This document shows positions 1-7,471 of a stretch of DNA of 15,783 nt, one piece after another. Source of the stretch: an uncultured Dialister sp. (GTDB lineage Bacteria; Bacillota; Negativicutes; Veillonellales; Dialisteraceae); assembly GCF_900541605.1 (NCBI RefSeq), contig NZ_UQKJ01000039.1, forward strand, positions 1 through 15,783. The letters run 5' to 3'. The translations under genes and the position numbers were made by a program. Numbering within the stretch: position 1 is the first letter of the stretch; each line of letters opens with the position of its first letter. Below the pieces are notes generated by a model. That model saw only the letters and a program-made list of their open reading frames with translations, made no database searches and was not told the origin of the DNA.

Positions 1-260
1 CTTTTAGTAGCCCGACGCTGCCCACGGGGCTGAGGTTAGCTGATGGAAACTGTTGAAAGCGCCGCAGGCGAATCAGCCTTCCTGGCAGCTAGCCGCTAGC
101 AGCTAGAAGCTCCTCGCGAATGACTCTACCCGTCAGCGCACAAATCCGCCGCGAAGCGGCTGTCCAGCTCAAGGCCCAAGGCTCAAAGCTCAAGGCTATG
201 ACTCCAACCGTCAGCATGCCAAACAGCAAATTTCCATCAGCTCTACAAACCGCAATATTC
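1..260. repeat. Dispersed intergenic repeat, copy R1 (one arm plus end)
   Basis: This gene-free left edge is mostly one arm of the repeat family seen seven times in the window. It contains the GCTGCCCACGGGGCTGAGG block, a GCGCCGCAGGCGAATCAGCC block, a cluster of CTAGC/GCTAG palindromes (about 88-112), the CGAATGACTCTACCC block (118-132) and the end motif CTCTACAAACCGCAATATTC (241-260). The block order matches R5 at 5951-6094, and it is the reverse complement of R2 at 1840-1940. A stretch at about 165-200 has short tandem CTCAAGGC-like repeats. No coding sequence is supported here. Confidence 0.8.
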
Positions 261-277
261 CGATTTGCCCATTATAA

Positions 278-311
278 AACCCGTGAAAATGAATGCTCAT
301 TTTCACGGGTT
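278..311 (-). terminator. Rho-independent terminator of glmM
   Basis: A perfect 15-bp inverted repeat (278-292 with 297-311) encloses a 4-base loop. On the minus strand it is followed by TTTATAAT. It begins 14 bases after the glmM stop codon, so it ends the glmM transcript. Confidence 0.9.
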
Positions 312-325
312 CCACTTACGTTCAA

Positions 326-1675
326 TCAGTCATTATTTACGCCCAGCTCGTGTTCCACCACAGAAGCGATGTCATCCACGATCCGTTCCAGCTGGTTCAG
401 TTCCTTGCCTTCCCCCATGACGCGGATGAGAGGTTCCGTACCGGAAGCGCGGACCAGGATACGGCCATCGGCACCCAGTTCCTCTTCTCCTGCTTTGATG
501 GAGTCCTGGATCAGTTCATTGTCTTCCCAGCCATTCTTGCTGTACACTTCCACGTTCTTCAGGATCTGGGGGTACGTGGTCATGAGACCGTTCAGTTCAG
601 ACAGCTTCTTGCCGCTGTCCCGGAGAACCATGAGAGTCTGTACAGCGGTGATGAGGCCGTCGCCGGTGGTATTGAATTCCGGGAAAATAATGTGGCCCGA
701 CTGTTCGCCGCCGATGGAGTAGTTATGCTTCAGCATTTCTTCCAGTACATACCGGTCCCCTACTTTCGTGGAAACGGTCTGGCAGCCGTATTTTTTGAGA
801 GCCTTGCCGAAGCCAAGGTTGCTCATGACGGTACCTACCACCATATTGTCGTTCAGGCGGCCTTCCTTTTTCATCTGCAGTGCATTGATGACCATGAGGT
901 GGTCCCCATCCAGGACCTGCCCCTTTTCATCTACGAACAGGCAGCGGTCCGCATCGCCATCGTTGGCAATGCCGCAGTCCGCCCCTTCCGCCACCACTTT
1001 TTTCTGGAGGGTTTCGATGTGGGTGGAACCGCAGCCGTTGTTGATATTGACGCCGTTAGGTTCATGGAAGATCGGAACCACTTCCGCTCCCAGTTCAGAA
1101 AGGATGCCCGGGAGGAAATTGCTGGCCGCACCGTTGGCGGAGTCCGTCACGATTTTCATGCCCCTAAAGTCCCCATGGACCGTGGATTTCACGTAGTTCC
1201 GGTATTTTTCAGCCAGTTCCGGATGGTCTTCGATAACACCGATGCCATCGCCCGTAGGACGAACGATATCTTCATCGTGGCGGAGGATATTTTCGATTTC
1301 TTCCTCCGTCCTGTCCGGCAGCTTATAGCCGTTCCGGTCAAAGAACTTGATACCGTTGTCCGGGAAAGGATTGTGGGATGCGGAAATCACGACGCCCGCA
1401 TCGTATCCTTCGGTTTTGGTCAGGTATGCAATGCCAGGGGTCGGAATGACACCCACAATATCCACGTTCACGCCGGATGCGCAGAGGCCCGCCGAAAGGG
1501 CTGCGGTCAGCATGGAGCCGGAAATACGGGTATCCATGCCGATCAGGAAACGGTGGTCCCCTTTTGTTTTGCAGAAATAAGCACCGGCTGCCCTGCCCAG
1601 CTGGTATGCCAGCTCCGGCATAAGTGTGGAATTGACCAGTCCACGGACGCCATCGGTACCAAATAGTGTAACCAT
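326..1675 (-). CDS. glmM: Phosphoglucosamine mutase GlmM
   Basis: GlmM interconverts glucosamine-6-phosphate and glucosamine-1-phosphate in the cytoplasm, which commits sugar to peptidoglycan and UDP-GlcNAc synthesis. The 449-residue product has the full family layout. It starts with FGTDGVRG (5-12). The phosphoserine loop is SASHNP, with the catalytic Ser at 100. The metal loop DGDADR is at 239-244, the sugar-binding GGEQSGH at 322-328, and the phosphate-binding RASGTEPLIRVM at 409-420. The ATG at 1675 is chosen because GGGAGGA lies 7 bases upstream and the protein then begins as family members do; an in-frame ATG 15 bases earlier lacks this. The gene has its own promoter and terminator. In many Firmicutes it is the third gene of cdaA-cdaR-glmM; here the order is kept but a repeat element separates it from cdaR. 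Confidence 0.97.
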   Translation of the reverse strand: MVTLFGTDGVRGLVNSTLMPELAYQLGRAAGAYFCKTKGDHRFLIGMDTRISGSMLTAALSAGLCASGVNVDIVGVIPTPGIAYLTKTEGYDAGVVISASHNPFPDNGIKFFDRNGYKLPDRTEEEIENILRHDEDIVRPTGDGIGVIEDHPELAEKYRNYVKSTVHGDFRGMKIVTDSANGAASNFLPGILSELGAEVVPIFHEPNGVNINNGCGSTHIETLQKKVVAEGADCGIANDGDADRCLFVDEKGQVLDGDHLMVINALQMKKEGRLNDNMVVGTVMSNLGFGKALKKYGCQTVSTKVGDRYVLEEMLKHNYSIGGEQSGHIIFPEFNTTGDGLITAVQTLMVLRDSGKKLSELNGLMTTYPQILKNVEVYSKNGWEDNELIQDSIKAGEEELGADGRILVRASGTEPLIRVMGEGKELNQLERIVDDIASVVEHELGVNND

Positions 1676-1713
1676 TCTAGTTCCTCCCAAAAATTTCTTG
1701 AAATAACTTTCAA

Positions 1714-1742
1714 ATCATACATCGAAAGGGATTTTAAGTCAA
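1714..1742 (-). promoter_or_regulatory. Sigma-A-type promoter of glmM
   Basis: On the minus strand, TTGACT (1737-1742) and TATGAT (1714-1719) are separated by exactly 17 bases. The expected start of transcription is near 1707, about 30 bases before the glmM ATG. This is one of the best promoter matches in the window and shows that glmM need not depend on the cdaA promoter. Confidence 0.8.
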
Positions 1743-1777
1743 GTAAGAGCTGTAGATGTTTGGCAAGTGATTCCAAA

Positions 1778-2215
1778 GGACAAATTGCGGTTTGTAGAGC
1801 TGTTGGGGTTTGGCGGTTGGCATGCTTGCGGATGGAGTCACTCGCATGGAGCTCCTAGCTTCTAGCGACTAGCAGCTAGGAAGGATGATCCGCCTGCGGC
1901 GCTTCCAACATTTCCCATCAGCTATCCTCAGCCCCGTGGGCAGCTCCTTCCCGAGGAAGGAGCCTCCTGCAGAGTCAATTGCACGTTTTATGGCTAGAGT
2001 CGTTAGGATTCCAACTGCGGCGAAGCCGCCAAAGCACCCCAACCTCCCCTCTTTAGAGGGGAGGGAGACCGCTTGCGGTGGAGGGGTGCCGTTGGAAGCG
2101 CCGCAGGCTGGCCAGCTTTTCTAGAAGCTAGCAGCTAACAGCTAGAAGCCCTGCACGAATGACTCTATCCATCAGCGCCGCCCAACAGCTCGATATACTG
2201 AAATATCGCGGTAAA
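1778..2215. repeat. Dispersed repeat, long composite copy R2
   Basis: This fills most of the 589-base gap between cdaR and glmM. The left arm (AATTGCGGTTTGTAGAGCTG, then GAGTCACTCG, CTAGC palindromes, CGCCTGCGGCGCTTCC and CCCCGTGGGCAGC) is roughly the reverse complement of the right arm (GCGCCGCAGGCTGG, CTAGC palindromes, CACGAATGACTCTATCC, CAGCTCGATATAC). The core (about 1945-2090) holds strong hairpins: CTCCTTCC/GGAAGGAG, GCGGC/GCCGC (2018-2029), CCTCCCCTCT/AGAGGGGAGG (2043-2064) and ACCGC/GCGGT (2068-2079). The last two are enclosed by CACCCC/GGGGTG. The core is shared, inverted, with R5. No open frame looks coding. The element is MITE-like in form, but no target duplication was identified. 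Confidence 0.8.
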
Positions 2216-2264
2216 GCCACCAGACCTCAATTCTCTTCACTCAATTCTCAAATCTTTCTTTCCC

Positions 2265-3185
2265 TCAGGCCTCGTCGATTTCTATCTTCACCGTCACCTT
2301 CGGCACCGCCACGCTGCCTCCGGTGGGTACCGGTACATTCACCAGAGTCTGGATATCCTTGCTGGCTCCGGTGACGTCGATGGGATCCAGATCCACGGTA
2401 CGGTGATTTTCAAAATAGGAAATGGGGGCCGTCAGCGTAGCCACCGGCGGGGTTACGGTGATCTTACCGACCTTGTAACCCTTGGCCGGTTCCCCCTTTG
2501 TTTCTATTTTGATAGGAAGATTTCCAAGCTTCGTTTCCTCTTTCATCTTCACCGCCACTTTTACCTGGCTCGGCATGATATCGAGGCCCGTTACCGTGTT
2601 GCCGTCGGCATCCAGGATATTGACACTGTCGAATTCAGTAAAGCTCTTGTTCTTGCCGGAAATATTGACAGACACCACCGCCCGGTCCGCCTTCGCGATT
2701 TTGGAAGAGCTGCCGGCAATAGTAATGGTATCAGGGGTGACCTTATTGCTTACCACGGAGAAGTTAGCCTCCGGCGTACCGAAAATCTGCACGTTGGCGG
2801 GGAGCGTCTTGACCGCATAGGTATCCACCACCAGGTCAAAGGTCTTCGGCGTCACGGATACCACGGTCTCATCGCCGGGGACGGACACGTGAATCAGGGT
2901 ATTCGGATAATCGCCGTCCGTAATGCCCGCCAGGTCCACGTAGGCCTTGATGTTATCGGCCCGCATGTAAATCATGTCGCTTCTGGACATACGGACCTTC
3001 ACTTTCACCGTGGAGGGGACGTTCGTAGCCACCAGGGACCGGTCCAGGTTTCTCGTTTCCACCGGTACGGTATACATATTTTCCACCATGGGGTTCTGCT
3101 CATTCATCACGTACACCCACAGGGCGCAGGCAGCGATGAGGCAGAGCAGTTTCGGAAGCCACCATTCATATCTGGTATATTTCAT
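2265..3185 (-). CDS. cdaR: CdaR/YbbR-domain protein, regulator of c-di-AMP synthase
   Basis: CdaR-type proteins are membrane-anchored, face the extracytoplasmic side and modulate the diadenylate cyclase CdaA. The 306-residue product has a short basic N-terminus, one membrane segment at about 9-27, then an all-beta exported part. That part contains repeated YbbR-like units with recurring VxVxxxP and TVTVxG patterns (about 38-300). It is shorter than the four-unit Bacillus protein and probably has three units. The ATG at 3185 is chosen because it overlaps the cdaA stop as ATGA and has GGAGG 8 bases upstream. Another ATG at 3200 would include the ribosome binding site in the gene. The overlap indicates translational coupling with cdaA. 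No terminator is evident after it; the R2 repeat follows. Confidence 0.92.
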   Translation of the reverse strand: MKYTRYEWWLPKLLCLIAACALWVYVMNEQNPMVENMYTVPVETRNLDRSLVATNVPSTVKVKVRMSRSDMIYMRADNIKAYVDLAGITDGDYPNTLIHVSVPGDETVVSVTPKTFDLVVDTYAVKTLPANVQIFGTPEANFSVVSNKVTPDTITIAGSSSKIAKADRAVVSVNISGKNKSFTEFDSVNILDADGNTVTGLDIMPSQVKVAVKMKEETKLGNLPIKIETKGEPAKGYKVGKITVTPPVATLTAPISYFENHRTVDLDPIDVTGASKDIQTLVNVPVPTGGSVAVPKVTVKIEIDEA

Positions 3186-4006
3186 TTCAAAGGCCTCCAT
3201 TTCTGCAGCATGTCGGAGACGCCCTTCGGCTTGCTCTGAACAAGGTAATTCCGAAGGATGTTCTTCAGGCTCTCCGCATCCTGGCCGCGGTAAATATGGC
3301 CGCCATAGGTATAGGAAACGATGCCCGTTTCCTCACTGACCACCACGATGACGCAGTCCGCCTGCTCGGACATGCCTATGGCCGCCCGATGGCGGGTGCC
3401 CAGTTCCGTGGACAGGTTATGGTCACGGGTCAGGGGCAGGAGGCATCCCGCCGCCATGATCCGGTTTTCACGGATAATGACAGCCCCGTCGTGGAGCGGC
3501 GTATTGACGATAAAAATATTTCCAAGAAGTTCCTTGGACACAAGGCCTTCGATGCGGATGCCCGTATCGATGCGGTCGTCCAGACCCACGCTCCGTTCAA
3601 AGACGATGAGGGCGCCGATCTTATTGGCGGACATGGTCATGGTGGCAGACACCACATCATCGATGACGTGATCCCATTCCACCTCATTCATCACCCGGGA
3701 GGACACATAGAATTTTCCACGGCCGATCTGCTCCAGGGCCCGCCGGAGTTCCGGCTGGAACACCACCGGCAGTGCCACGATGAGCACGGTCATGAGCTTA
3801 TCGAGTATCCAGCTGACCACATGGAGCTGCAGCCATCCTGCCAGCACCGTAAGGATACCGAGGAACACAAGCCCCTTCAGGAGCGCCGTGGCCCGGGTGT
3901 CCCGGATCAGTATGTATATGCGATATAAGAAAAAGGCAACCACCAGGATATCGAGAATATCCCACAGCCGCATGGTCATGAACAGGCCCTGTATCTGACT
4001 GAACAT
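3182..4006 (-). CDS. cdaA: Membrane diadenylate cyclase CdaA
   Basis: CdaA makes the second messenger c-di-AMP from two ATP; in Firmicutes c-di-AMP controls potassium and osmolyte balance and cell-wall homeostasis. The 274-residue protein has three hydrophobic membrane segments (about 14-34, 43-62 and 66-86) and then a DAC domain. The DAC active-site motifs are intact: DGA at 173-175 within LHDGAVII, and RHR at 205-207 within GTRHRAAIG. The length is typical of the family. The start at 4006 has AAGGAGAA about 10 bases upstream. It is the first gene of the cdaA-cdaR pair and diverges from the zinc-ribbon gene at 4266. Confidence 0.96.
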   Translation of the reverse strand: MFSQIQGLFMTMRLWDILDILVVAFFLYRIYILIRDTRATALLKGLVFLGILTVLAGWLQLHVVSWILDKLMTVLIVALPVVFQPELRRALEQIGRGKFYVSSRVMNEVEWDHVIDDVVSATMTMSANKIGALIVFERSVGLDDRIDTGIRIEGLVSKELLGNIFIVNTPLHDGAVIIRENRIMAAGCLLPLTRDHNLSTELGTRHRAAIGMSEQADCVIVVVSEETGIVSYTYGGHIYRGQDAESLKNILRNYLVQSKPKGVSDMLQKWRPLK

Positions 4007-4045
4007 AGTCCGGAAGTTCTCCTTTATATAAGTAAAAAGTATTGA

Positions 4046-4051
4046 TTATAT
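4046..4051 (-). promoter_or_regulatory. Probable -10 box for cdaA
   Basis: A perfect TATAAT on the minus strand lies 40 bases before the cdaA ATG in an AT-rich stretch. No good -35 box is present at 17 bases, so only the -10 element is claimed. Confidence 0.45.
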
Positions 4052-4115
4052 GCAATATAGTTTTATTTTAGCATGAAACCGGAGATATGTGAAATGAACG
4101 GAGACAAACGGCGGT

Positions 4116-4195
4116 TTTGCATTCTTACGGCTGGCATCACATCTCTGAAACTTCCAGCTGCCCCAAAGGGTTGGCTCTATCCGTAAGAATGCAAA
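4116..4195. repeat. Short inverted-repeat element R3 between cdaA and the zinc-ribbon gene
   Basis: TTTGCATTCTTACGG (4116-4130) and its exact reverse complement (4181-4195) flank a 50-base interior. The right end also reads, on the minus strand, as CTTACGGATAGAG, the same block seen near the ends of R4 and R6. GCATTCTTACG recurs at 5010-5020 at the start of R4. This ties the small element to the dispersed family. Confidence 0.7.
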
Positions 4196-4213
4196 CCCCT
4201 CGGTGCCCGCCCC

Positions 4214-4242
4214 TTTACCATCTTCCGCTCCTCCATTATACT
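4214..4242 (+). promoter_or_regulatory. Probable promoter of the zinc-ribbon gene
   Basis: TTTACC (4214-4219) and TATACT (4237-4242) are separated by 17 bases. Transcription would begin near 4249, leaving a very short leader that is little more than the AGGAGG ribosome binding site. Confidence 0.55.
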
Positions 4243-4265
4243 TACATATGAGGAGGTCTTTTTAT

Positions 4266-4988
4266 ATGGCATTTACGCTCATCTGCCACGCCTGCGGGCA
4301 GAAACTGACTTTATTTGATTTAGACGTGAAGAAAAGGAAAGGCACCATCCGCTGCACCCGCTGCGGTGCCCGGATTTCCTATGATCTTGATAAAAGAAAT
4401 ATCCAGCAGTCCGGCTTCTGGGCCACCGAAGAACCGGCCTTCGACCCCAGGGCCAGGAATCGGCTCATGAACCAGCTGAAGCGGGAAGAAGCCAGGAAAG
4501 CGGCTGCCGAAGGAAAAGAGCCACCGGTGCTCCGGATGGAGACGAACCCGGTAAGGGCCCATGATTTCGATGACAATCCTTTCAGCGCAAAGCCGGGATT
4601 TGCAAAGTTCGATCTGAAAACGGGGCAGATCATCCCCGACGGTCCCCAGAAACCGGCTCCCCAGAAACCGGCACCAAAGACACCTGCAGCCAGCCCACGG
4701 AACCGGGATAAGGAAGAAATCACATTCAAAGTGGTGGACCGGAGCCACCAGAAGCGGACTATCCATGCCGCCCACCGGGCGCTCCCTTCCATGAGGAACA
4801 CCACCGCCGGCAAAAGTGAAAAGACTTTCACCCCGCCGCCCCGCATCGTGACCCGTACCGCCCACCGGAACATGCAGCTCGTCCGCCAGGCTGCCCACCG
4901 CCAGATCGCTCCAAAGACCGTAAAAATTTCAAGAATCCAGTCCTTCTGGCAAAAGGTGAAGAGCTTCTTCTCCTTCCACCATTCCTGA
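4266..4988 (+). CDS. Unrecognised zinc-ribbon protein with Pro-rich linker and AHR repeats
   Basis: I do not recognise this 240-residue protein as a named family. Its N-terminus is a two-knuckle zinc ribbon: Cys7-x2-Cys10 and Cys30-x2-Cys33, resembling MJ0042/zinc-ribbon heads of bacterial proteins. A charged stretch rich in Lys, Arg and Glu follows (about 65-100), then a Pro/Lys linker made of QKPAP-type repeats (about 132-150). The very basic C-terminal part contains the tripeptide AHR four times. It ends with an amphipathic FWQKVKSFF tail and has no signal peptide or membrane segment. The basic, low-complexity body suggests a nucleic-acid- or protein-binding role, but this is inference. 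The ATG at 4266 has AGGAGG 9 bases upstream; an in-frame ATG 63 bases earlier does not. It diverges from cdaA. Confidence 0.8.
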   Translation: MAFTLICHACGQKLTLFDLDVKKRKGTIRCTRCGARISYDLDKRNIQQSGFWATEEPAFDPRARNRLMNQLKREEARKAAAEGKEPPVLRMETNPVRAHDFDDNPFSAKPGFAKFDLKTGQIIPDGPQKPAPQKPAPKTPAASPRNRDKEEITFKVVDRSHQKRTIHAAHRALPSMRNTTAGKSEKTFTPPPRIVTRTAHRNMQLVRQAAHRQIAPKTVKISRIQSFWQKVKSFFSFHHS

Positions 4989-5007
4989 AGGCCCCTGCTG
5001 CGCTGTT

Positions 5008-5187
5008 CTGCATTCTTACGATTAGAGTCATTTGGCACGGGGCTGCCAGGAAAGCTGGCCAGCCTGCGGCGCTTACCATCTGGTATTTCCGCCAGTCATT
5101 CGTGCCGCAGGCTGTAGAGCTTTCCCAGCCGCTAGTAGCTAGCAGCTAGAAGCCCCCGCACGAATATCTCTATCTGTCAGCGCAAAC
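5008..5187. repeat. Dispersed repeat, short copy R4
   Basis: It lies between the zinc-ribbon and rhodanese genes. Blocks in order are GCATTCTTACG, TTAGAGTCATT, GCACGGGGC, CCAGCCTGCGGCGC, a CGCCAGTCATTCGTGCCG core, CTAGTAGCTAGCAGCTAG palindromes, GCACGAATATCTCTATC and GTCAGCGC. The core is the inverted form of the one in R6 (about 9222-9262). It may carry any promoter or terminator signals for the flanking genes, but none is clear. Confidence 0.75.
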
Positions 5188-5217
5188 TTGACCTTATTAT
5201 CAAAAGGAGGTATTCCC

Positions 5218-5610
5218 ATGCACCATCTGTTTTTCCTCTGCTTTGCCCTGCTCATTCCTCTCGTCTTTCTTGGCGGCTGCGGTTCCTCTGCTTCCGATGC
5301 CTATCACAAAATCACGGCAGAAGCGGGTCATGAAATGATCCTGAAAGACCACATCACGGTCATCGACGTCCGGGAGCCTTCGGAATACAGCGAAGGCCAC
5401 GTGCCCACAGCAAAACTCATTCCCCTGGGAACCATCGATGAATCGGTCACGGAAAAGCTGCCGGACAAGAAAGCACCGGTCATCGTATACTGCCGTTCCG
5501 GCGTCCGCAGCAAAAAAGCGGCCAATAAGCTGGTAGGACTGGGCTACACCGACGTCCGCGACATGGGCGGTATCCTGGACTGGCCCTATGAGATTGAGAA
5601 ACAGGGATAA
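5218..5610 (+). CDS. Rhodanese-domain lipoprotein
   Basis: This is a small, single-domain rhodanese (sulfurtransferase fold) of 130 residues, tethered outside the membrane. A hydrophobic signal peptide ends in the lipobox LGGC with Cys21 as the lipidation site. The rhodanese domain follows (about 36-125), with the VIDVREPSEYSEGHVPTA segment and the active loop CRSGVRS. The catalytic Cys is at 92, so it is probably active in carrying persulfide sulfur or in redox chemistry. The ATG at 5218 has AAAAGGAGG 7 bases upstream; an upstream in-frame ATG at 5188 would precede the signal peptide and lacks such a site. No separate promoter is convincing, so it may share the transcript of the zinc-ribbon gene. 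The natural substrate cannot be deduced. Confidence 0.9.
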   Translation: MHHLFFLCFALLIPLVFLGGCGSSASDAYHKITAEAGHEMILKDHITVIDVREPSEYSEGHVPTAKLIPLGTIDESVTEKLPDKKAPVIVYCRSGVRSKKAANKLVGLGYTDVRDMGGILDWPYEIEKQG

Positions 5611-5615
5611 AAGAA

Positions 5616-6094
5616 AGAATTGCGGTGAGCTGTTAGAGCGAAGCTTACGGGTAGAGTCATTCGTGCGGGGCTTCTAGCTGCTAGCCTCTAGCTGCCAGGA
5701 AAGCTCGACAGCCTGCGGCGCCCCCAACAGCTAACCTCCGTCGCCTGACGGCGCCACCTCCTTCCCGAGGAAGGAGGCTAACGACCAGCGGCTCCGCCGC
5801 GATTGGAGTCCTAAAGACTCTACTCCTAAAACGTGAAATTGACTCAAAACGAGGCTCCTTCCTTGGAAGGCGGAGGTCCTGCAGAGGACCTCCGAGTCAG
5901 TTGCAAGTTGGCGCTTTTTCTGCACATCAAAGCGCCTTCCTTTTGTCAACTGACGCTGCCCACGGGGCTGAGGTTAGCTGATGGAAACTGTTGGAAGCGC
6001 CGCAGGCGAATCAGCCTTCCTAGCAGCTAGAAGCTCCATGCGAATGGCTCTACCCATCTGCGCCGAACACATCAGCTCGACAAACCGCAATATT
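5616..6094. repeat. Dispersed repeat, long composite copy R5
   Basis: This fills the 485-base gap between the rhodanese and peptidase genes. Its outer ends are GAATTGCGGT... and ...ACAAACCGCAATATTC, an inverted pair. Each arm carries GAGTCATTCG or CGAATGGCTC blocks and CTAG palindromes. The core (about 5757-5950) contains the perfect hairpin CCTCCTTCC/GGAAGGAGG (5757-5777), GGAGGTCC/GGACCTCC and GGCGCTTT/AAAGCGCC (5910-5936). The last is followed by TTCCTTTTG and could end plus-strand transcription weakly. Part of the core is the reverse complement of the R2 core (TCAATT.CACGTTTTA, GTC.TTAGGA and GCGGC/GCCGC blocks). No coding frame is supported. Confidence 0.8.
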
Positions 6095-6095
6095 C

Positions 6096-7436
6096 TCACT
6101 GTTCCCGGTATTTTTCCAGGAACGTCTTGATGAACTTTACCGGCCTGTCCAGACGGTCCACCGGCATCCGTTCATCCACCTGGTGGGCTTCACCCCATTC
6201 CGGTGTTCTTACCCGGCCGGTGAAGCGGAATATATGATCGCAGACCTCCGAATAATTCCGGGAATCCGTGGCTCCCAGCATAAGGTTTGGCGCCACCACC
6301 GTATCCTTTCCATAGACCTCATGAATCGTATCAGAGAGAAGGCCAAAGATCGGGCTGTCCACGCTGCCGGCGGGATGGGGATTTTCCGCATAAGACGCCT
6401 TCACCTGCACCCCGTCAGGCATGATGGACTCCAGATAGGCCTTCACAGAATCCACCGTATCTCCCTGAAGAATCCGCACGCTCAGGGTGGCCTCTGCATG
6501 GGAAGGAAGCACATTCGCCTGGCTGCTGCCTTCCGCCATGGTAACGGCGAAGGTGGTATGAAGGAGGGCATCGGTGATGCGGTCATTCTTTGCCAGCTTC
6601 ACCAGTTGCTTCCAGTTCTTCTTCGGATGGCTCACCACATGCCGCCTTTCCTTATCCTGCAGCGGCGCTACCGCTTTGAGATGGGCTTTCACCAATGGCG
6701 TCAGGCGATAGGGCATGGGATGGGCTTCCACGGCCGCCATGGCCCGGGCCACGTCTCCCAGCACCGTCCCCCGGCCCGGTTTGCTGGCATGGCCGCCGGC
6801 ACCATCTTTGTAGAGGACGAATTCATTGGGTGCCTTTTCCGCCATACCCACCAGGGCCAGCGGCGGATTTCCGTCCTCCCCCAGTTCCACATTGCCCCCT
6901 TCATCGAAGACGCAGGCCAGGTGCACCCCCTTCTCCTTCAGGTATTTTGCCGTGAGAACGGACCCTTTCTTATCGGGGCTGCACTGCACCTCCTCATTGT
7001 GCCCGAAGGACAGGTATATATCAAAATCCGGCCTGAAATCTTCCTCCAGCAGTTCTTCTATGGCATCCAGTTCAGCCGTCAGCACGGACTTGCAATCCTC
7101 AGCGCCCCGGCCCCAGAGGCAGCCATCGGCCAGGTCCCCGCCAAAGGGCGGATGGCTCCACTGCTCCTCGTGAATTGCCGGTACCACGTCCTGGTGGGCC
7201 ATGAAAAGAACGGGATCCTTCTTCCGGCTTTCCGATTTCCAGTGGAAAAGGAGGCTCGCCTTGCCGATGGCCGTGAGCTCCATCTTTTCAAACACCAGGG
7301 GCCAGGCCTCCTGCATGTACCGGTGGAGCCGGTCAAACTGGGACCAGTCCGTATGTTCATCGTTTACCGAAGAAACAGTGGGAATGCGGACCACTCCCTG
7401 GAGATGGGAAATATATTTTTCAAGTTTGGTATCCAT
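6096..7436 (-). CDS. M20 family metallopeptidase
   Basis: This 446-residue cytoplasmic protein belongs to the M20 di-zinc peptidase/deacylase family (dipeptidases, carboxypeptidases, amidohydrolases). The metal- and catalysis-linked residues are visible: MAHQDVVP with His81 and Asp83, GRGAEDCK with bridging Asp114, and GHNEEV with Glu148 as general base and Glu149 as ligand. A distal ligand is in DEGG (about 178-181), and the GEAHQVDERMP segment near the C-terminus supplies the last His. A lid/dimerisation domain fits in the middle (about 200-320). The ATG at 7436 is chosen because AAGGAGGT lies 5 bases upstream; an earlier in-frame start has no such site. It likely cleaves small peptides or N-acyl amino acids, but the substrate is not readable. 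It is monocistronic. Confidence 0.92.
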   Translation of the reverse strand: MDTKLEKYISHLQGVVRIPTVSSVNDEHTDWSQFDRLHRYMQEAWPLVFEKMELTAIGKASLLFHWKSESRKKDPVLFMAHQDVVPAIHEEQWSHPPFGGDLADGCLWGRGAEDCKSVLTAELDAIEELLEEDFRPDFDIYLSFGHNEEVQCSPDKKGSVLTAKYLKEKGVHLACVFDEGGNVELGEDGNPPLALVGMAEKAPNEFVLYKDGAGGHASKPGRGTVLGDVARAMAAVEAHPMPYRLTPLVKAHLKAVAPLQDKERRHVVSHPKKNWKQLVKLAKNDRITDALLHTTFAVTMAEGSSQANVLPSHAEATLSVRILQGDTVDSVKAYLESIMPDGVQVKASYAENPHPAGSVDSPIFGLLSDTIHEVYGKDTVVAPNLMLGATDSRNYSEVCDHIFRFTGRVRTPEWGEAHQVDERMPVDRLDRPVKFIKTFLEKYREQ

Positions 7437-7471
7437 AGAAAACCTCCTTGGTATAAATAAGCGAGCTCCCC

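Noticed and set aside
293..1666. Long plus-strand open frame of 457 codons opposite glmM
   Set aside because: It is antisense to a clearly identified gene, has no ribosome binding site and translates to His/Phe/Val-rich sequence typical of a shadow frame. Similar frames opposite cdaR, cdaA and the M20 peptidase are rejected for the same reason.
1885..2124. Open frames within the dispersed repeats
   Set aside because: They consist of repeat palindromes, are not preserved between copies and lack translation signals.
5616..6094. Repeat elements as a CRISPR array or an insertion sequence
   Set aside because: Blocks are inverted rather than regularly spaced direct repeats, there are no unique spacers or cas genes, and no transposase is encoded.
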